A DNA stretch of 18,463 nt from Entamoeba invadens IP1 (GCF_000330505.1 NW_004191732.1:70120-88582); one strand, 5' to 3'; shown: positions 1 through 8,768, counted from the first letter of the stretch. Notes: generated from the letters alone by a model not told the origin. Translations and numbers: made by a program.

Positions 1-512
1 ACTTGGTTTGTGAAGCCTTCACATTCTGTGCACTTTGAATTGTATGCAGACAAACAAAATTCAATACTTTTGTAATTCACACACTGCGAGTCAACCAACA
101 CATAATCGTTTTCAACACAGATTTTACAATTTTGATCGTTGTCACACGAAATGCAGTTATCAGAACAACTTTTGCAAATGTAATTATCTAAGAAATATCC
201 ATTCTCACATTTTACACACCCAATCGGCGTTTTTGTTTCACAATTCGTCAAGTTGTCATATGATACACAAAATTTATTTTCACTGCCAGATAGTTTGAAA
301 TATTCGTTTCGGCAACTCAAACAAGAAGTGCCATCAACACAAGTACCACACGACTCATCACAAGAAATGCAGTCTGTTTTTTGTTTGTAATAGTGGTCTT
401 TGCAAATTGCACATCCACCACCTGTTGGCAGAGTCAATTCACATTTTGTAAATAAATTGCCAAGTGGTTCACATGTAAAGGTGGAGGACAGGTAATACTG
501 TGGATCGCATGT
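1..512 (-). pseudogene. Cys-rich segment 9, open at the window edge
   Basis: From 512 down to the edge the frame is open for 170 codons: TCDPQYYLSS, then CISCDESCGTC, CISCDNDQNCKIC and finally CTECEGFTNQ. It follows the in-frame TAG at 513-515. The C-terminus, including any membrane anchor or kinase, lies outside the window. Confidence 0.7.
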
Positions 513-638
513 CTAACAATAAGTTGTATTATAACAATTATCACAGTGATTCGAACACAACTCACATTCACTGTTCATGTTATAGTAACCAGAATTGCAT
601 CTCTCACACCCTTTGTTGGTTCGAGTGAAACACGAGGT

Positions 639-877
639 TTAACCACCTTTTATCACTTGTTTTGTGTTAGTAACATTGTTTTCATTGTCGTCAATTTTTT
701 CTGAACAATTTCCATTTTTCAGTTTGAAAGTGTCCAAACATTCAACACATTTGAATTGTGAAATCAGTGAGTATTTACAGTCAGCAATTTGAGATTGAGA
801 AATTGGAATACAAAAATCATATTTTTCTATTTTGTTGAGAGTTTCTATCGGGCTAAACCCTTCTTTACATTGCGAAC
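639..877 (-). pseudogene. Cys-rich segment 8
   Basis: Continues as CSQCKEGFSPIETLNK to QVIKGG and stops at TAA 639-641. The codons downstream in the same frame (TSCFTRTNKGCERCNSGYY) keep the family pattern as far as a further stop, TAG 513-515. Confidence 0.68.
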
Positions 878-1616
878 AAAAAACCATCAGCTTTGACACA
901 CCCAACTTCACTTTGTTCGACACAAAACCCATTTGGTTGTATCACATATTTTTCATTGCACTTTTTGCATTTTCCACCTTCACAACATTTACAATTTGGT
1001 ATTGAACACACTGAGCATTTACCATATTTGAGTTCCATATTAACATCAACACATTGTGAACAATAATCTTTGCTGTATTTCAAACAATTAATATCACCAA
1101 TACAACTCATTGTTTCAACGTCATAAACTTTATTTTTTACACAAGTCATAATTATAGTGTTTGAATTGTAATTTATACAAATTAATGAATTGTCTGTACA
1201 TTTCACACATTGATTGTTTTCATTCAAATTATTGCCATTTTCACATTGATAAACGACATTGTTTCGAGTTGATATGTTAGCAACAACTTGACAAATATTA
1301 TCGTTAAAAACATATTTATCTTCACATTGAATGCATTCCATTTGATTTTTGTAGTTTTTCTGATATTTGCATTTTGATACAGCGCTTTGGCAATCAGAGT
1401 TTACTGATATTTGATACGAACAGTTACAAGACACTTTAGATAATGTAGATTTGTTTACACAATTAGTTGCTGATACACATTTATTATTTGACAAATAATA
1501 TCCATCTGAACATCTCAAACATTGTTGTTTATTGAAGGCAGTTGCGCACCCATTTTCATTAGTTTCACATTTCTCTTGGTTGTGTGCTGTAACTTTTGGT
1601 TGTACACACAAATCAC
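878..1616 (-). pseudogene. Cys-rich segment 7
   Basis: Reads CDLCVQPKVTAHNQEKC to CVKADGF. Cysteine spacing is less regular than in the tandem-repeat part, and N-x-S/T sites are frequent. The frame ends because of a T6 run (plus-strand A6, 878-883). With five T's the sequence continues as DGFCSQCKEGF into the next segment. There is no ATG at the start of this open stretch, which supports its being an internal piece. Confidence 0.72.
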
Positions 1617-2311
1617 AAAAATGGTTTGTGAATCAATGCATATGGCGAATAACAAGTGGTGCAAACAGGAATTCCAACTTTTTTAGTTGAACAAACTTGA
1701 CAATTTGGGATGCCAATAAAACACTTTTCACATGATGTTTCGGTGTTATTATAAGTTCCAGAAGAACAACTCAAACACGTTTGGTTGAAGAGGTAATATG
1801 GGTCTTGACATGAAAAGCACTTGTTTTCTCTTGTACTACACGATTTACAGTTTGTGATGGTTGTGTTACATTGTACACAAACGCCACTTTGATTTGGATA
1901 GAATCCACTTTCACACTCAACACATTTTCTGTTGTAATCGGGTGAACAGATCTTGCAATTCTGATCAAACGATTTACAAGCAACACATACATGACTCTTT
2001 GTTGCTTCAAACACGTAATTGTTGATACAACCATTGCACTTGCCTGTTGTTTGATCGCATTTTCCGTTGCATGTAGCATCACATGAGACGCATGTGTCTG
2101 TTGAGTCGCTTGGATACATCCCACTTGTTCGACACACTGCATTTTCTCTGATATGTCGAGTCACATGTCAAACAGTTTGAATCAAAATTTGAGCATGGTT
2201 CACACACTAAATTGTTTGTTATTGAAAAGACGTAATTTGATGAACAACCGGTACACGCACCTGTTGTACCACTGCATGAACCCCCACAAAAAGAATGGCA
2301 AAGTTTACATC
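1613..2311 (-). pseudogene. Cys-rich segment 6, two frames
   Basis: Positions 2311 to about 2140 encode CKLCHSFCGGSC to KCSV with no stop. A second frame change near 2133-2140 leads to CRTSGMYPSDSTDTCVSC and on to SPYALIHKPFL. The stop at 1613-1615 follows a T5 run (plus-strand A5, 1617-1621). With four T's the text would read KPFCDLCVQPKV, joining the next segment. So this stop is a consequence of the frame change and not a natural end. Confidence 0.7.
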
Positions 2312-3727
2312 TGTATCATTACTTGTATTTGGATAGTAATTTGTATTGCATTCAACACACTTTCTATTGTTATCAGGTGAACAAGTTTTGCAATTTGTTT
2401 CAAATTCATTGCATTTTTGACATTTAGGATTTTCAGATGAAATTAGAACATAATTAGCAATACAGGACTCACAGTATCCTGTTCGTTTGTTGCATTTATC
2501 TTTACATGAAGGATCACACAACACACATGTTCCTAACAAATCTGGGTAGTACCCAGTCAAACACTCAACACACTTTCTTGAAAAGTCTGTCGCACACAAA
2601 TTGCAATGTGGGTCCATTTGTGAACAACTTTGGCATGTCAACTGGTTTTTGTTTGTGTATAAAACGTAGTTGCTCATACAACCAGTGCAATATCCATTTG
2701 TTGGATTGCATTGATTGCCACATGTCGAATCACAGAGTTGGCATTTGTATGTGGATGTATTGGGGTAGTACTTGGTTTTGCATTTAGTGCAATTTCTTGA
2801 ACTCGAAGAATCACACTTTTCACAGTTTGGGTCAAATGAGTTGCAACTCAAACACTGTTTTGTCTTTGGTTCATTACACACGTAATTGTCTTTGCATTGC
2901 CAACAAATACCATTTGAATCACACGAAGAACATGTTGAATCACATAACACACAAACGTCATTGACCAAATATGCAAAATCATATTGACACAAAATACATT
3001 TCCGTTCTGTTGTTGAACAATACAAACAATGTGGGTCAAATTCATAACAACTCTGACATTGTTTTGGGTTTGATGGGTTGATTGTGTATTGCTCATTAAA
3101 ACAAGAAATGCAATTTCCCGTTGTATTTGAACATCCTTCTGAACAAGTTTCATGACAATAAACACAAGAAAAAGGTGATGATGAACTTGGATATTTGCCA
3201 TTAATACACATTGTGCATTTTCTGGTAGTTTGTGAACAACTCGAACAATCGGGATCAAATGAACTACACAACTGGCATTGAACACTATCTACTGTTTGTT
3301 TGGTGTAGCCCACTGCACACGTCTCACATATTCCAGTCTTTTTATTGCACCCGTTATACTCACAAGAAGAATCACATGGAGAACAAGTACCGTTCGGATT
3401 CAAGTAATAATTTCCTGCACATTGTGTGCATTCTCTGAATTGATTGTTTTCACAAAAATTACAATTCGGGTCAAAAGAATAACATTCCTGACATGATCCA
3501 TTGTTGACTACATATGGAACATAATTATCAATACAACCATTACAACTTCCATCTGTGTTACACGTTTGGCAAGACGAATCGAAAGGTGAACACAAACCAT
3601 TTAAGTTAAGATATGAAATACCTGATGTACATGTCAAACACTTTTGTTCAGTTTGGCTGCAAGTAACGCAATTTGTCATTTCACTGCATTGACTACATTT
3701 AAGATTTTTTGGGAAGTATCCAGGTTT
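2312..3727 (-). pseudogene. Cys-rich segment 5 with roughly 70-residue tandem repeats
   Basis: This is the longest open part. It is built from tandem units of about 65-72 residues, each carrying C-x-S/E-F-D-P-x-C-x-x-C, then RKC-x-x-C, YYPN, two further CxxC pairs and a C-x-G-C-x-x-NYV block. The marker motif recurs as CYSFDPNC, CSSFDPDC, CYEFDPHC, CNSFDPNC, CSQMDPHC and CNEFETNC; CSNFDSNC and CKSFDQNC follow in the next segments, giving at least eight units. The frame changes near 2309-2316. The other frame continues as CKLCHSFCGGSC, while the original frame reads about 30 unrelated codons to a stop at 2219. Confidence 0.78.
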
Positions 3728-4618
3728 TCAATTTGTGCACCCCAAAGTCGTGTGACACCCAGAGGTCTCACAATTTGCATCACATGTGAGACAAGTCGCA
3801 TTTGCAAAATAAGTTCCCGGTTTACAAGACCAACATTTCGAAGGAGAACCCCAGCATGTGAGACAAATAGAATCACAAGTTTGACATAGTCCATTTTCTG
3901 AATAAAATCCGTCAGAACACGAATCACACTTTGTTGTATTTGATATACAATGCCCGGGGTTACAATTATCACAAGCAATACACTGGTAGTTCCACAAATA
4001 CCTTGACCCCGGCTCACAGGACATACAAATAGTTGAATTGTCTTTGCATGTTTGACAAGTCGAAGAACACTGAAGGCATGTGCTAGAAGCGATATAATAA
4101 CCATCAACACAATAATAACACTGATCTGTTGTTGGTCCAAAACATTGTGTGCATATATTGGAACATTTGAAACAATCATTTTTGTCCAAATAATATCCAA
4201 AAATACATTTGAAACACTGATTAAAACTATTTCCAGACGCACACAAGTCATTTCCAAACTTAACACACATTCCATCATTCGAAAAGTAATACCCAGATAC
4301 ACATTCATAACAAGTATTGTAATTATCACAATACTTGCAATTGGGTTGGCAAGGTAAACACGTGTGATTATATTCCCCGTGATCATAATCAAGATATTTT
4401 CCATTTGAACACCCAGTACAATTTGTTCTTTCGGGACCGTCACAATAATAACATTCAGAATGACATTCATGACATTCATCATTAGATAAGTAATAATTCC
4501 AATAACAAGTCAAACATTTTAACCCTTTACAATAATAGCAATTGGGAGGACATTGAATACAAGACCCATTAGTTAAATAAAAACTATATTTACATTCATC
4601 ACAATTGTTTGAATAATT
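3728..4618 (-). pseudogene. Cys-rich repeat segment 4
   Basis: About 297 codons of CxxC repeats, same frame as segment 3. Examples are YYLSNDECHECHSECYYC and CDSCSDGFYSENGLCQTC. It ends at TGA 3728-3730 (GCTN, stop, KPGYFPKN) and resumes in the same frame, so a point stop is the simplest explanation. Confidence 0.75.
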
Positions 4619-4945
4619 TCAACTGCAACTTTGACAATTAGGATGACAAGGAATACAATATCCGTCTATTAAATTAAATCCAGTTTTACATGAAAGGCAA
4701 TTTTTGTCAGCTGTTCCATTACAAGTATTACAATTTGGACTGCATTTTAAACAGTACCCATTTGAATAAAAATAAAAATTTTTGCAAGTTAAGCATTTGT
4801 CAGATCCACTTGTTGAACAAGTATTGCATGAATAATCACACTTCAAACAATACCCATTTTCAAGATAATAATAAGCGTAACATGACAAACAATTATTAAC
4901 ATTAGGTCCATTACATTTGTTACAAGATGTATCACACTTAATACA
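4619..4945 (-). pseudogene. Cys-rich repeat segment 3
   Basis: Same repeat family as its neighbours (YYLENGYCLKCDYSCNTC and similar). It is entered through the A8 frame change and ends in TGA at 4619-4621, within SCS-stop-NYSNNC where a small residue is expected. Coding resumes in the same frame directly after. Confidence 0.7.
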
Positions 4946-5534
4946 TTTTTTTTACATCCAGATAATAATGATCAAAACATGATAAACAATCATCAGAATA
5001 AACACTGAAACAATCTAAACACGATGAATCGCACTTTACACAATATCCAGCTGAGACACCATAAGAAAAGGGGCATGACAAACAATTGTATCGTTCTTTA
5101 CCATTACAAGTGCTACATGATGAATCACATTGTATACAATATCCATTCGTCAAATAATAAGAAAATGGGCATTTCAAACAATTATTTGGCCCTGTTCCAT
5201 TACAATCATTACACGATGGATCACATTTAAGACAATATCCATCCATGAAATAATATTTAGACCTGCATGTTTTACAATTGTTTGGTAGACTTCCATAACA
5301 AGTTTTACATGATGAATCACATTTTATACACGTGTTTCCAAACATATAATAAGAATTTTGACAAGTCAAACAATAGTTTGAAGTTCCAACACAAGTGATA
5401 CATTCAGAGGAACATGGAAGACACGTGTTTGATCCTTGTAAATAATACCCATAATTACAAGTGTTGCATTCTGTATTTGAACCACCATAACATGTTAAAC
5501 ACCAACTATGACAAATTAAACACCTGCTTGAACC
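4938..5534 (-). pseudogene. Cys-rich repeat segment 2
   Basis: Continues in the frame of the N-terminal segment. It holds about six regular units of the form CDSSCxxCxGxxxxNCLxCxxxYYLxxGYCxxC (consensus, not a literal string). The frame is lost at an A8 run (minus strand, 4946-4953); with seven A's the protein would continue as KKCIKCDTSC and on into the next segment. In the actual frame a stop follows at 4938-4940. Confidence 0.75.
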
Positions 5535-6167
5535 TTACATGTAATAACCATTTCGACACGTTAAACAATCATCGGATGTTCCACCAGAACACGTAGCACA
5601 TGAATAAAAACAATTTAGACACTTTGAAATTTGTGTGGTGTATTGACCATCTGTGCATGATAAACACCCATAATTGGTATAATCATAACAAGTCTTGCAA
5701 TTTGAATTGCAAGAATAACATGAATTGTTTGATAAATAATACCCATCATTACAATTTAAACAATCAGTTTCGACCCAACACTTTTTACAGTTTGTACAAG
5801 AAGTTTTAAGGACTTCTTTTTTATTTTCAAATATGGTTTTATTTTGTGGGTGATGTAATACCAAAGTAAAATTGTTTATTTTTGAAGAGTATATGTATGT
5901 ATTTAGTGTGGTATCGAAGGTTAGATTAAATGTGTTTTTTGAGTTTATAGTCACTTCTAGGAGTGTTTTTTCTTCACATTTAATAATAAAACCATCACCA
6001 ATGAAAGGCAAATGAATTCTTTCAGTTGATAAACTCCATTGAAAATTCCTTTCACATTCTTTTCCAAATGGAACACATGTTATATTGTTGGAATACTTGC
6101 ACCACTCAATTGACATTGCAAAGGATAAAGTATAACTCAATATAATCAATACAACTAATATAACCAT
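5535..6167 (-). pseudogene. N-terminal segment of the Cys-rich protein (signal peptide plus non-repeat domain)
   Basis: Starts at the ATG at 6167 with a hydrophobic leader (MVILVVLIILSYTLSFA), a convincing signal peptide with likely cleavage near residue 17-19. Residues about 20-120 form a non-repeat domain with few cysteines and several N-x-S/T sites (for example NNIT, NFTL, NKTI). CxxC repeats begin near residue 124 (SCTNCKKC) and run to the stop. The segment ends GYYM then TAA, and the next codons continue the same repeat pattern in the same frame, so TAA 5535-5537 is a premature stop. If translated alone, it would give a 210-residue secreted protein. Confidence 0.8.
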
Positions 6168-6191
6168 TAAATATTGAAGTGAGTTTTATTC

Positions 6192-6205
6192 TGTATTTAT
6201 ATATG
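6192..6205 (-). promoter_or_regulatory. TATA-like box upstream of the Cys-rich gene
   Basis: On the minus strand CATATATAAATACA lies about 25-38 nt before the ATG at 6167. Entamoeba promoters use a TATA-like element roughly 30 nt before initiation with very short 5' leaders, so the spacing fits. In DNA this AT-rich the match alone is weak. Confidence 0.35.
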
Positions 6206-6720
6206 TATATTTTTTGAAATAACATTGAAATGATAACCGAATTATTACCATATATTTTTGTAAATGCTACAAAATATTGATGTGTTTCTGTATTTTTAAA
6301 TTGAAACTCTTCTTTTAAAATATAAATAAATAATGAAAAATCATTATATTTTTGTAATGTAATCTACTAGTTTTCAAACTTAAATTAATATTTTAACGTG
6401 TTTTGTTGTTTATTTACAACTTTCAATGATAAAAATCGAAAGTTTTTTTTAAAAAGCTCATTATTGTTGTTTATCATATTAAATTTTTTAATAAAATTAA
6501 AAAAGACAACAACTAAATCAATTTATTGATTATTTAATTTAATTATTATTTATTTTAATAATAAACATTTATGATTATTACTCTAAATATATCTACTAAA
6601 AACATTTTAATAATTTGTTAGAAATAATTATGTAACAATTTGAGATATTAGATGTTTTTACGTCGAATTGGTATTATTTTAGAAAAGATTTGATAATAAC
6701 AATATAATGAAAATATACAA
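6206..6720. other. AT-rich spacer
   Basis: About 515 bases of very AT-rich sequence between the Cys-rich gene and the inverted-repeat segment. I see no credible reading frame, RNA gene or element end in it. Confidence 0.6.
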
Positions 6721-6930
6721 AGTAGTATATAAATTATGTGGATTTAGGGTGCACCCTCATTTTATCTATATTTTCTAATAATTTAACAAAAATCGTGAGG
6801 GGACGAGTAATTTGAATTTTCACAAAATTCTGGATTAAGAGTTCCAATTATTTTTTCAATATGGAGCTTAAACTACTATTTGCGAACTACCTCCTCGCTA
6901 CTTTATCGAAATCGATATTATAGCAATTTA

Positions 6931-6989
6931 TATAGTAAATTTATATTAATGTAGTAATCTAAGTTTTATAGTAAATTTATATTAATGTA
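6931..6989 (+). promoter_or_regulatory. Two direct copies of a 23-bp AT-rich motif upstream of the 7008 gene
   Basis: The string tatagtaaatttatattaat continuing with gta occurs at 6931-6953 and 6967-6989, a 36-bp period. The second copy ends 18 bp before the ATG at 7008. The same pair occurs inverted in the right arm. The position suggests a promoter or operator, but no known consensus was recognised. Confidence 0.4.
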
Positions 6990-7007
6990 ATTTTTATCTT
7001 CCTTAAA

Positions 7008-7592
7008 ATGACGGAACAGTATATGAATGAAGCGTTTAGAAAGTATATTGAGCTTTGTCCTTTACGGTTCTTCGAACCTAAGGACCGTAGGTCCTTACGA
7101 CTCTTATATAATTTAAATACAGATGAAGATATTGACGAGAAACTCATGCCGAAGGCTGATGAATTTACAAATGATTCTGAAAATGTAAGTGAAAATATTA
7201 GTGAACATGTAACTGAACTTGAAAGTGAAAATAATATAGAAAATCATGATTATTCTGATGAATCAAGTGAAGACATAAATGATTATGTTTATTATAATGA
7301 AGAAGATAATAAAGATGTAGCTAACTTAGAATGTAATTATATTAAATTTAAAACAAGAATTAATAAATTTAAAGAATACTTTAATCAATTTATTAGAAAT
7401 AATAATATAAAAGATATAATTGTAAAATATTATGTTAGTCCTAATGTTATTCAAAAAGGTTATGAAATATCGATGTGTTTAAATAATAAAGATAATTATC
7501 AAAAATTTCAAAACTTTATGGATCATGGTTATTGTAAAGGAAAAGATGGTAGAATATTTTATATTAACGAAATTGCATTAATGATAATTTAA
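7008..7592 (+). CDS. Hypothetical acidic protein, 194 aa, with double-hairpin inserts
   Basis: Not recognised. The ATG at 7008 is the first in frame and the N-terminus is duplicated exactly in the right repeat arm. Residues about 1-43 (MTEQYMNEAFRKYIELCPL and on) include EPKDRRSLRLL, encoded by two tandem hairpins (7066-7078, 7080-7096). Next comes DEKLMPKAD (residues 43-51), a peptide also present in two other proteins here. Residues about 52-105 are very acidic and low in complexity (ENVSENISEHVTELESENN). The C-terminal 80 residues are Lys/Asn/Ile-rich and look globular (IKFKTRINKFKEYFNQFI and on). No signal peptide or membrane segment is seen. Extreme A/T codon use outside the GC-rich inserts makes the inserts look acquired. 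Confidence 0.6.
   Translation: MTEQYMNEAFRKYIELCPLRFFEPKDRRSLRLLYNLNTDEDIDEKLMPKADEFTNDSENVSENISEHVTELESENNIENHDYSDESSEDINDYVYYNEEDNKDVANLECNYIKFKTRINKFKEYFNQFIRNNNIKDIIVKYYVSPNVIQKGYEISMCLNNKDNYQKFQNFMDHGYCKGKDGRIFYINEIALMII
7066..7096 (+). repeat. Double mini-hairpin, family A, inside the 7008 gene
   Basis: Two perfect hairpins sit one base apart: GGTTC-TTC-GAACC (7066-7078) and AAGGACC-GTA-GGTCCTT (7080-7096). They are in frame and encode RFFEPKDRRSL. The first reads C-GAA-G on the bottom strand and the second C-GTA-G on the top. An inverted copy lies in the right arm at about 8680-8710. Confidence 0.85.
7132..7159 (+). repeat. 28-bp coding repeat, copy 1 (DEKLMPKA), family B double hairpin
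   Basis: Encodes DEKLMPKA in the 7008 protein. It is built of GAG-AAA-CTC (7137-7145), two spacer bases, then GCC-GAA-GGC (7148-7156). The near-identical sequence occurs at 8067-8094 and, inverted, at 10104-10131, each time in frame in a different protein. Confidence 0.85.
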
Positions 7593-7762
7593 TAGATATT
7601 TCATAAACTGTAAAAACAAAGTAATATATTTTACATCTTATCTGAAGACATCTATTTAGTATGTTATTTTTATAGATATTATAATAATATTGTTATATTA
7701 CTTTATTAATAATTTATTTAGTAATGTATAAATAATATATTTTTATTTTTATTCTCATATAA

Positions 7763-8245
7763 ATGAGTACAGATAACGAAGTCGTAACACGTAGTGGCGT
7801 CTCAGACGCAGCAAAGCTCAATACTTCTCAATCAAAATCAAATTCATTAAAAACATTTTTCAAAAATTTGTTATCTTCAGACAAAACAAATCAAACTACA
7901 AAGACGGACCAATTAAAACAAATGGATACTTCTGAAATTATTAAAGTAAGAGAAGCGACACAAAGTTCCAGCAAAGCTCCAACGCGAAGCGGCATCTCCG
8001 ATGCAACACCAAAAACAGCATTTGGTATGTCTTATTCTTCAAATGAGAGTGAAGATGAATATTATATTGACGAGAAACTTATGCCGAAGGCTGAGCGAAG
8101 CATCGACACATCTTTTAGATGTGGTGAGCAAAGAGTTTTGCCAAAGGTTGAAACTTTATCCGATATTACTTCTAAACATATTATAGCTTTACAGAAGATA
8201 ATATACAAATACAATTTAAAAAAAAGATATGTTAAAACAATGTAA
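7763..8245 (+). CDS. Hypothetical protein, 160 aa, rich in hairpin-encoded peptides; possibly the 5' part of a longer gene
   Basis: Not recognised. Residues 9-17 read TRSGVSDAA and residues about 74-81 read TRSGISDA; both are encoded by paired hairpins. DEKLMPKAE lies at about residues 103-111, followed by a hairpin-encoded DTSFRC. LPKVETLSD near residue 126 resembles KVETLNK at the start of the helicase relic. The rest is Ser/Thr/Lys-rich and probably disordered. The frame ends at an A8 run (8218-8225) just before the next frame starts. With one A fewer the two would fuse as NLKKDMLKQCNKE, so this may be one gene of about 280 residues interrupted by a single-base change or read by slippage. 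Confidence 0.5.
   Translation: MSTDNEVVTRSGVSDAAKLNTSQSKSNSLKTFFKNLLSSDKTNQTTKTDQLKQMDTSEIIKVREATQSSSKAPTRSGISDATPKTAFGMSYSSNESEDEYYIDEKLMPKAERSIDTSFRCGEQRVLPKVETLSDITSKHIIALQKIIYKYNLKKRYVKTM
7788..7809 (+). repeat. Double mini-hairpin, family C, copy 1 (TRSGVSDA)
   Basis: CAC-GTA-GTG (7788-7796) is followed with no gap by GCGTC-TCA-GACGC (7797-7809). It lies in frame and encodes the end of T through RSGVSDA. It shares layout and peptide with 7983-8004. Confidence 0.85.
7983..8004 (+). repeat. Double mini-hairpin, family C, copy 2 (TRSGISDA)
   Basis: CGC-GAA-GCG (7983-7991) is followed with no gap by GCATC-TCC-GATGC (7992-8004). Compared with copy 1, the stem differences are paired: A-T against G-C in the first stem, G-C against A-T in the second. 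The first hairpin contains GCGAAGC, known as an unusually stable DNA mini-hairpin. Confidence 0.85.
8067..8094 (+). repeat. 28-bp coding repeat, copy 2 (DEKLMPKA)
   Basis: Same core as 7132-7159 with one difference (CTT for CTC, synonymous Leu). GCC-GAA-GGC lies at 8083-8091. It is in frame in the 7763 gene. Confidence 0.85.
8107..8123 (+). repeat. Mini-hairpin CACATCT-TTT-AGATGTG in coding sequence
   Basis: Perfect 7-bp stem with a 3-nt loop, 12 bases after the second DEKLMPKA repeat and in frame (encodes DTSFRC). Confidence 0.75.
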
Positions 8246-8591
8246 CAAAGAAATCAATAGATATATTAATAATAATCCAGAAGTTAACTCAATCAATACA
8301 AAAGATTTAAATGCTACAATTTATATTAATGGTTATGTATTTTGTAAAATTAAAGGTAAACAAACATTAATAAAGAAACAAGTTAGAATTACTAAAAGTG
8401 ATCTTGATAATAAAGTCAAAAATATAGAGGGCGAAAAGCAAGAACAATTAGTATTATTACTTAATAAAATAGAAGAATTAGAAAACAATCAAAATAATAT
8501 GAGAGATGGAATTATAAATAAGATGCTTCCAATATTAGAACATTATATTACTGTTAATAATTTAGATGTTAGTAAATTATTTGAAAATTAA
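8229..8591 (+). CDS. Hypothetical Lys/Asn-rich protein, 120 aa, coiled-coil prone; possibly the 3' part of the 7763 gene
   Basis: Not recognised. The ATG at 8229 overlaps the 3' end of the 7763 frame by 17 bases in the +1 frame. The overlap starts directly after an A8 run, and a fused protein would result from one A fewer. Residues about 25-55 look beta-rich (ATIYINGYVFCKIKGKQ). Residues about 60-100 (KSDLDNKVKNIEGEKQEQL, LLLNKIEELENNQNN) have heptad-like spacing of L/I and charged residues, suggesting a short coiled coil. No hairpin inserts are seen in this half. Independent translation is possible, but the fused reading seems more natural to me. Confidence 0.5.
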   Translation: MLKQCNKEINRYINNNPEVNSINTKDLNATIYINGYVFCKIKGKQTLIKKQVRITKSDLDNKVKNIEGEKQEQLVLLLNKIEELENNQNNMRDGIINKMLPILEHYITVNNLDVSKLFEN

Positions 8592-8630
8592 TATTTATAA
8601 ATAGATACTTTTATTTTTAACAATAATAGG

Positions 8631-8768
8631 TTATGGGATGTCAATATCTTCATCTGTATTTAAATTATATAAGAGTCGTAAGGACCTACGGTCCTTAGGT
8701 TCGAAGAACCGTAAAGGACAAAGCTCAATATACTTTCTAAACGCTTCATTCATATACTGTTCCGTCAT
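8631..8768 (-). pseudogene. Truncated 45-codon copy of the 7008 gene N-terminus
   Basis: The right repeat arm carries the leader and first 43 codons of the 7008 gene in inverted orientation (ATG 8766-8768). Beyond the arm it reads Ile-Pro and stops at TAA 8631-8633. The shared part ends immediately before the GAG-AAA-CTC hairpin of the DEKLMPKA repeat. It could be transcribed from the duplicated promoter but is probably a by-product of the repeat. Confidence 0.7.

Larger units (their letters stand above)
1..6167 (-). pseudogene. Giant CXXC-repeat secreted/surface protein, degenerate, 3' end outside window
   Basis: About 2,050 codons of one Cys-rich protein can be followed on the minus strand from a signal peptide to the left edge, switching frame where needed. 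The pattern is CxxC pairs joined by YYL-N-x-C or YYPN-type turns, as in the furin-like/CXXC ectodomains of Entamoeba surface proteins (the Gal/GalNAc lectin intermediate subunit and the receptor-like transmembrane kinases). I see no membrane segment or kinase in the window, so those families cannot be told apart. Five in-frame stops are visible: TAA 5535-5537, TGA 4619-4621, TGA 3728-3730, TAA 639-641 and TAG 513-515. Frame changes occur near 4946-4953 (A8), 2309-2316, 2133-2140, 1617-1621 (T5) and 878-883 (T6). Cys spacing continues across each break, so these are lesions in one gene and not separate genes. None of the breaks I checked looks like an intron. Some homopolymer lesions could be sequencing errors; the stops are harder to dismiss. 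Confidence 0.85.
6721..7136 (+). repeat. Left arm of a 416-bp inverted repeat
   Basis: Matches the reverse complement of 8640-9055 along its whole length in my reading. It contains the perfect palindrome GGGTGCACCC (6747-6756), a duplicated 23-bp AT-rich motif, the ATG at 7008 and the first 43 codons of the gene there. The arm therefore duplicates a promoter, leader and N-terminus. Confidence 0.93.

Noticed and set aside
35..5809. Plus-strand open frames opposite the Cys-rich gene (for example 2506-2787, 4052-4357, 4690-4899)
   Set aside because: They are complements of the repeated Cys-rich coding sequence, without promoters, family motifs or independent composition.
1..6167. Introns as the explanation for the breaks in the Cys-rich gene
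   Set aside because: I saw no short GT...AG intron at the breaks checked, and cysteine spacing continues directly through them.
7066..8123. CRISPR array
   Set aside because: Repeats are few, irregularly spaced, of different families and inside coding frames, with no uniform spacers.
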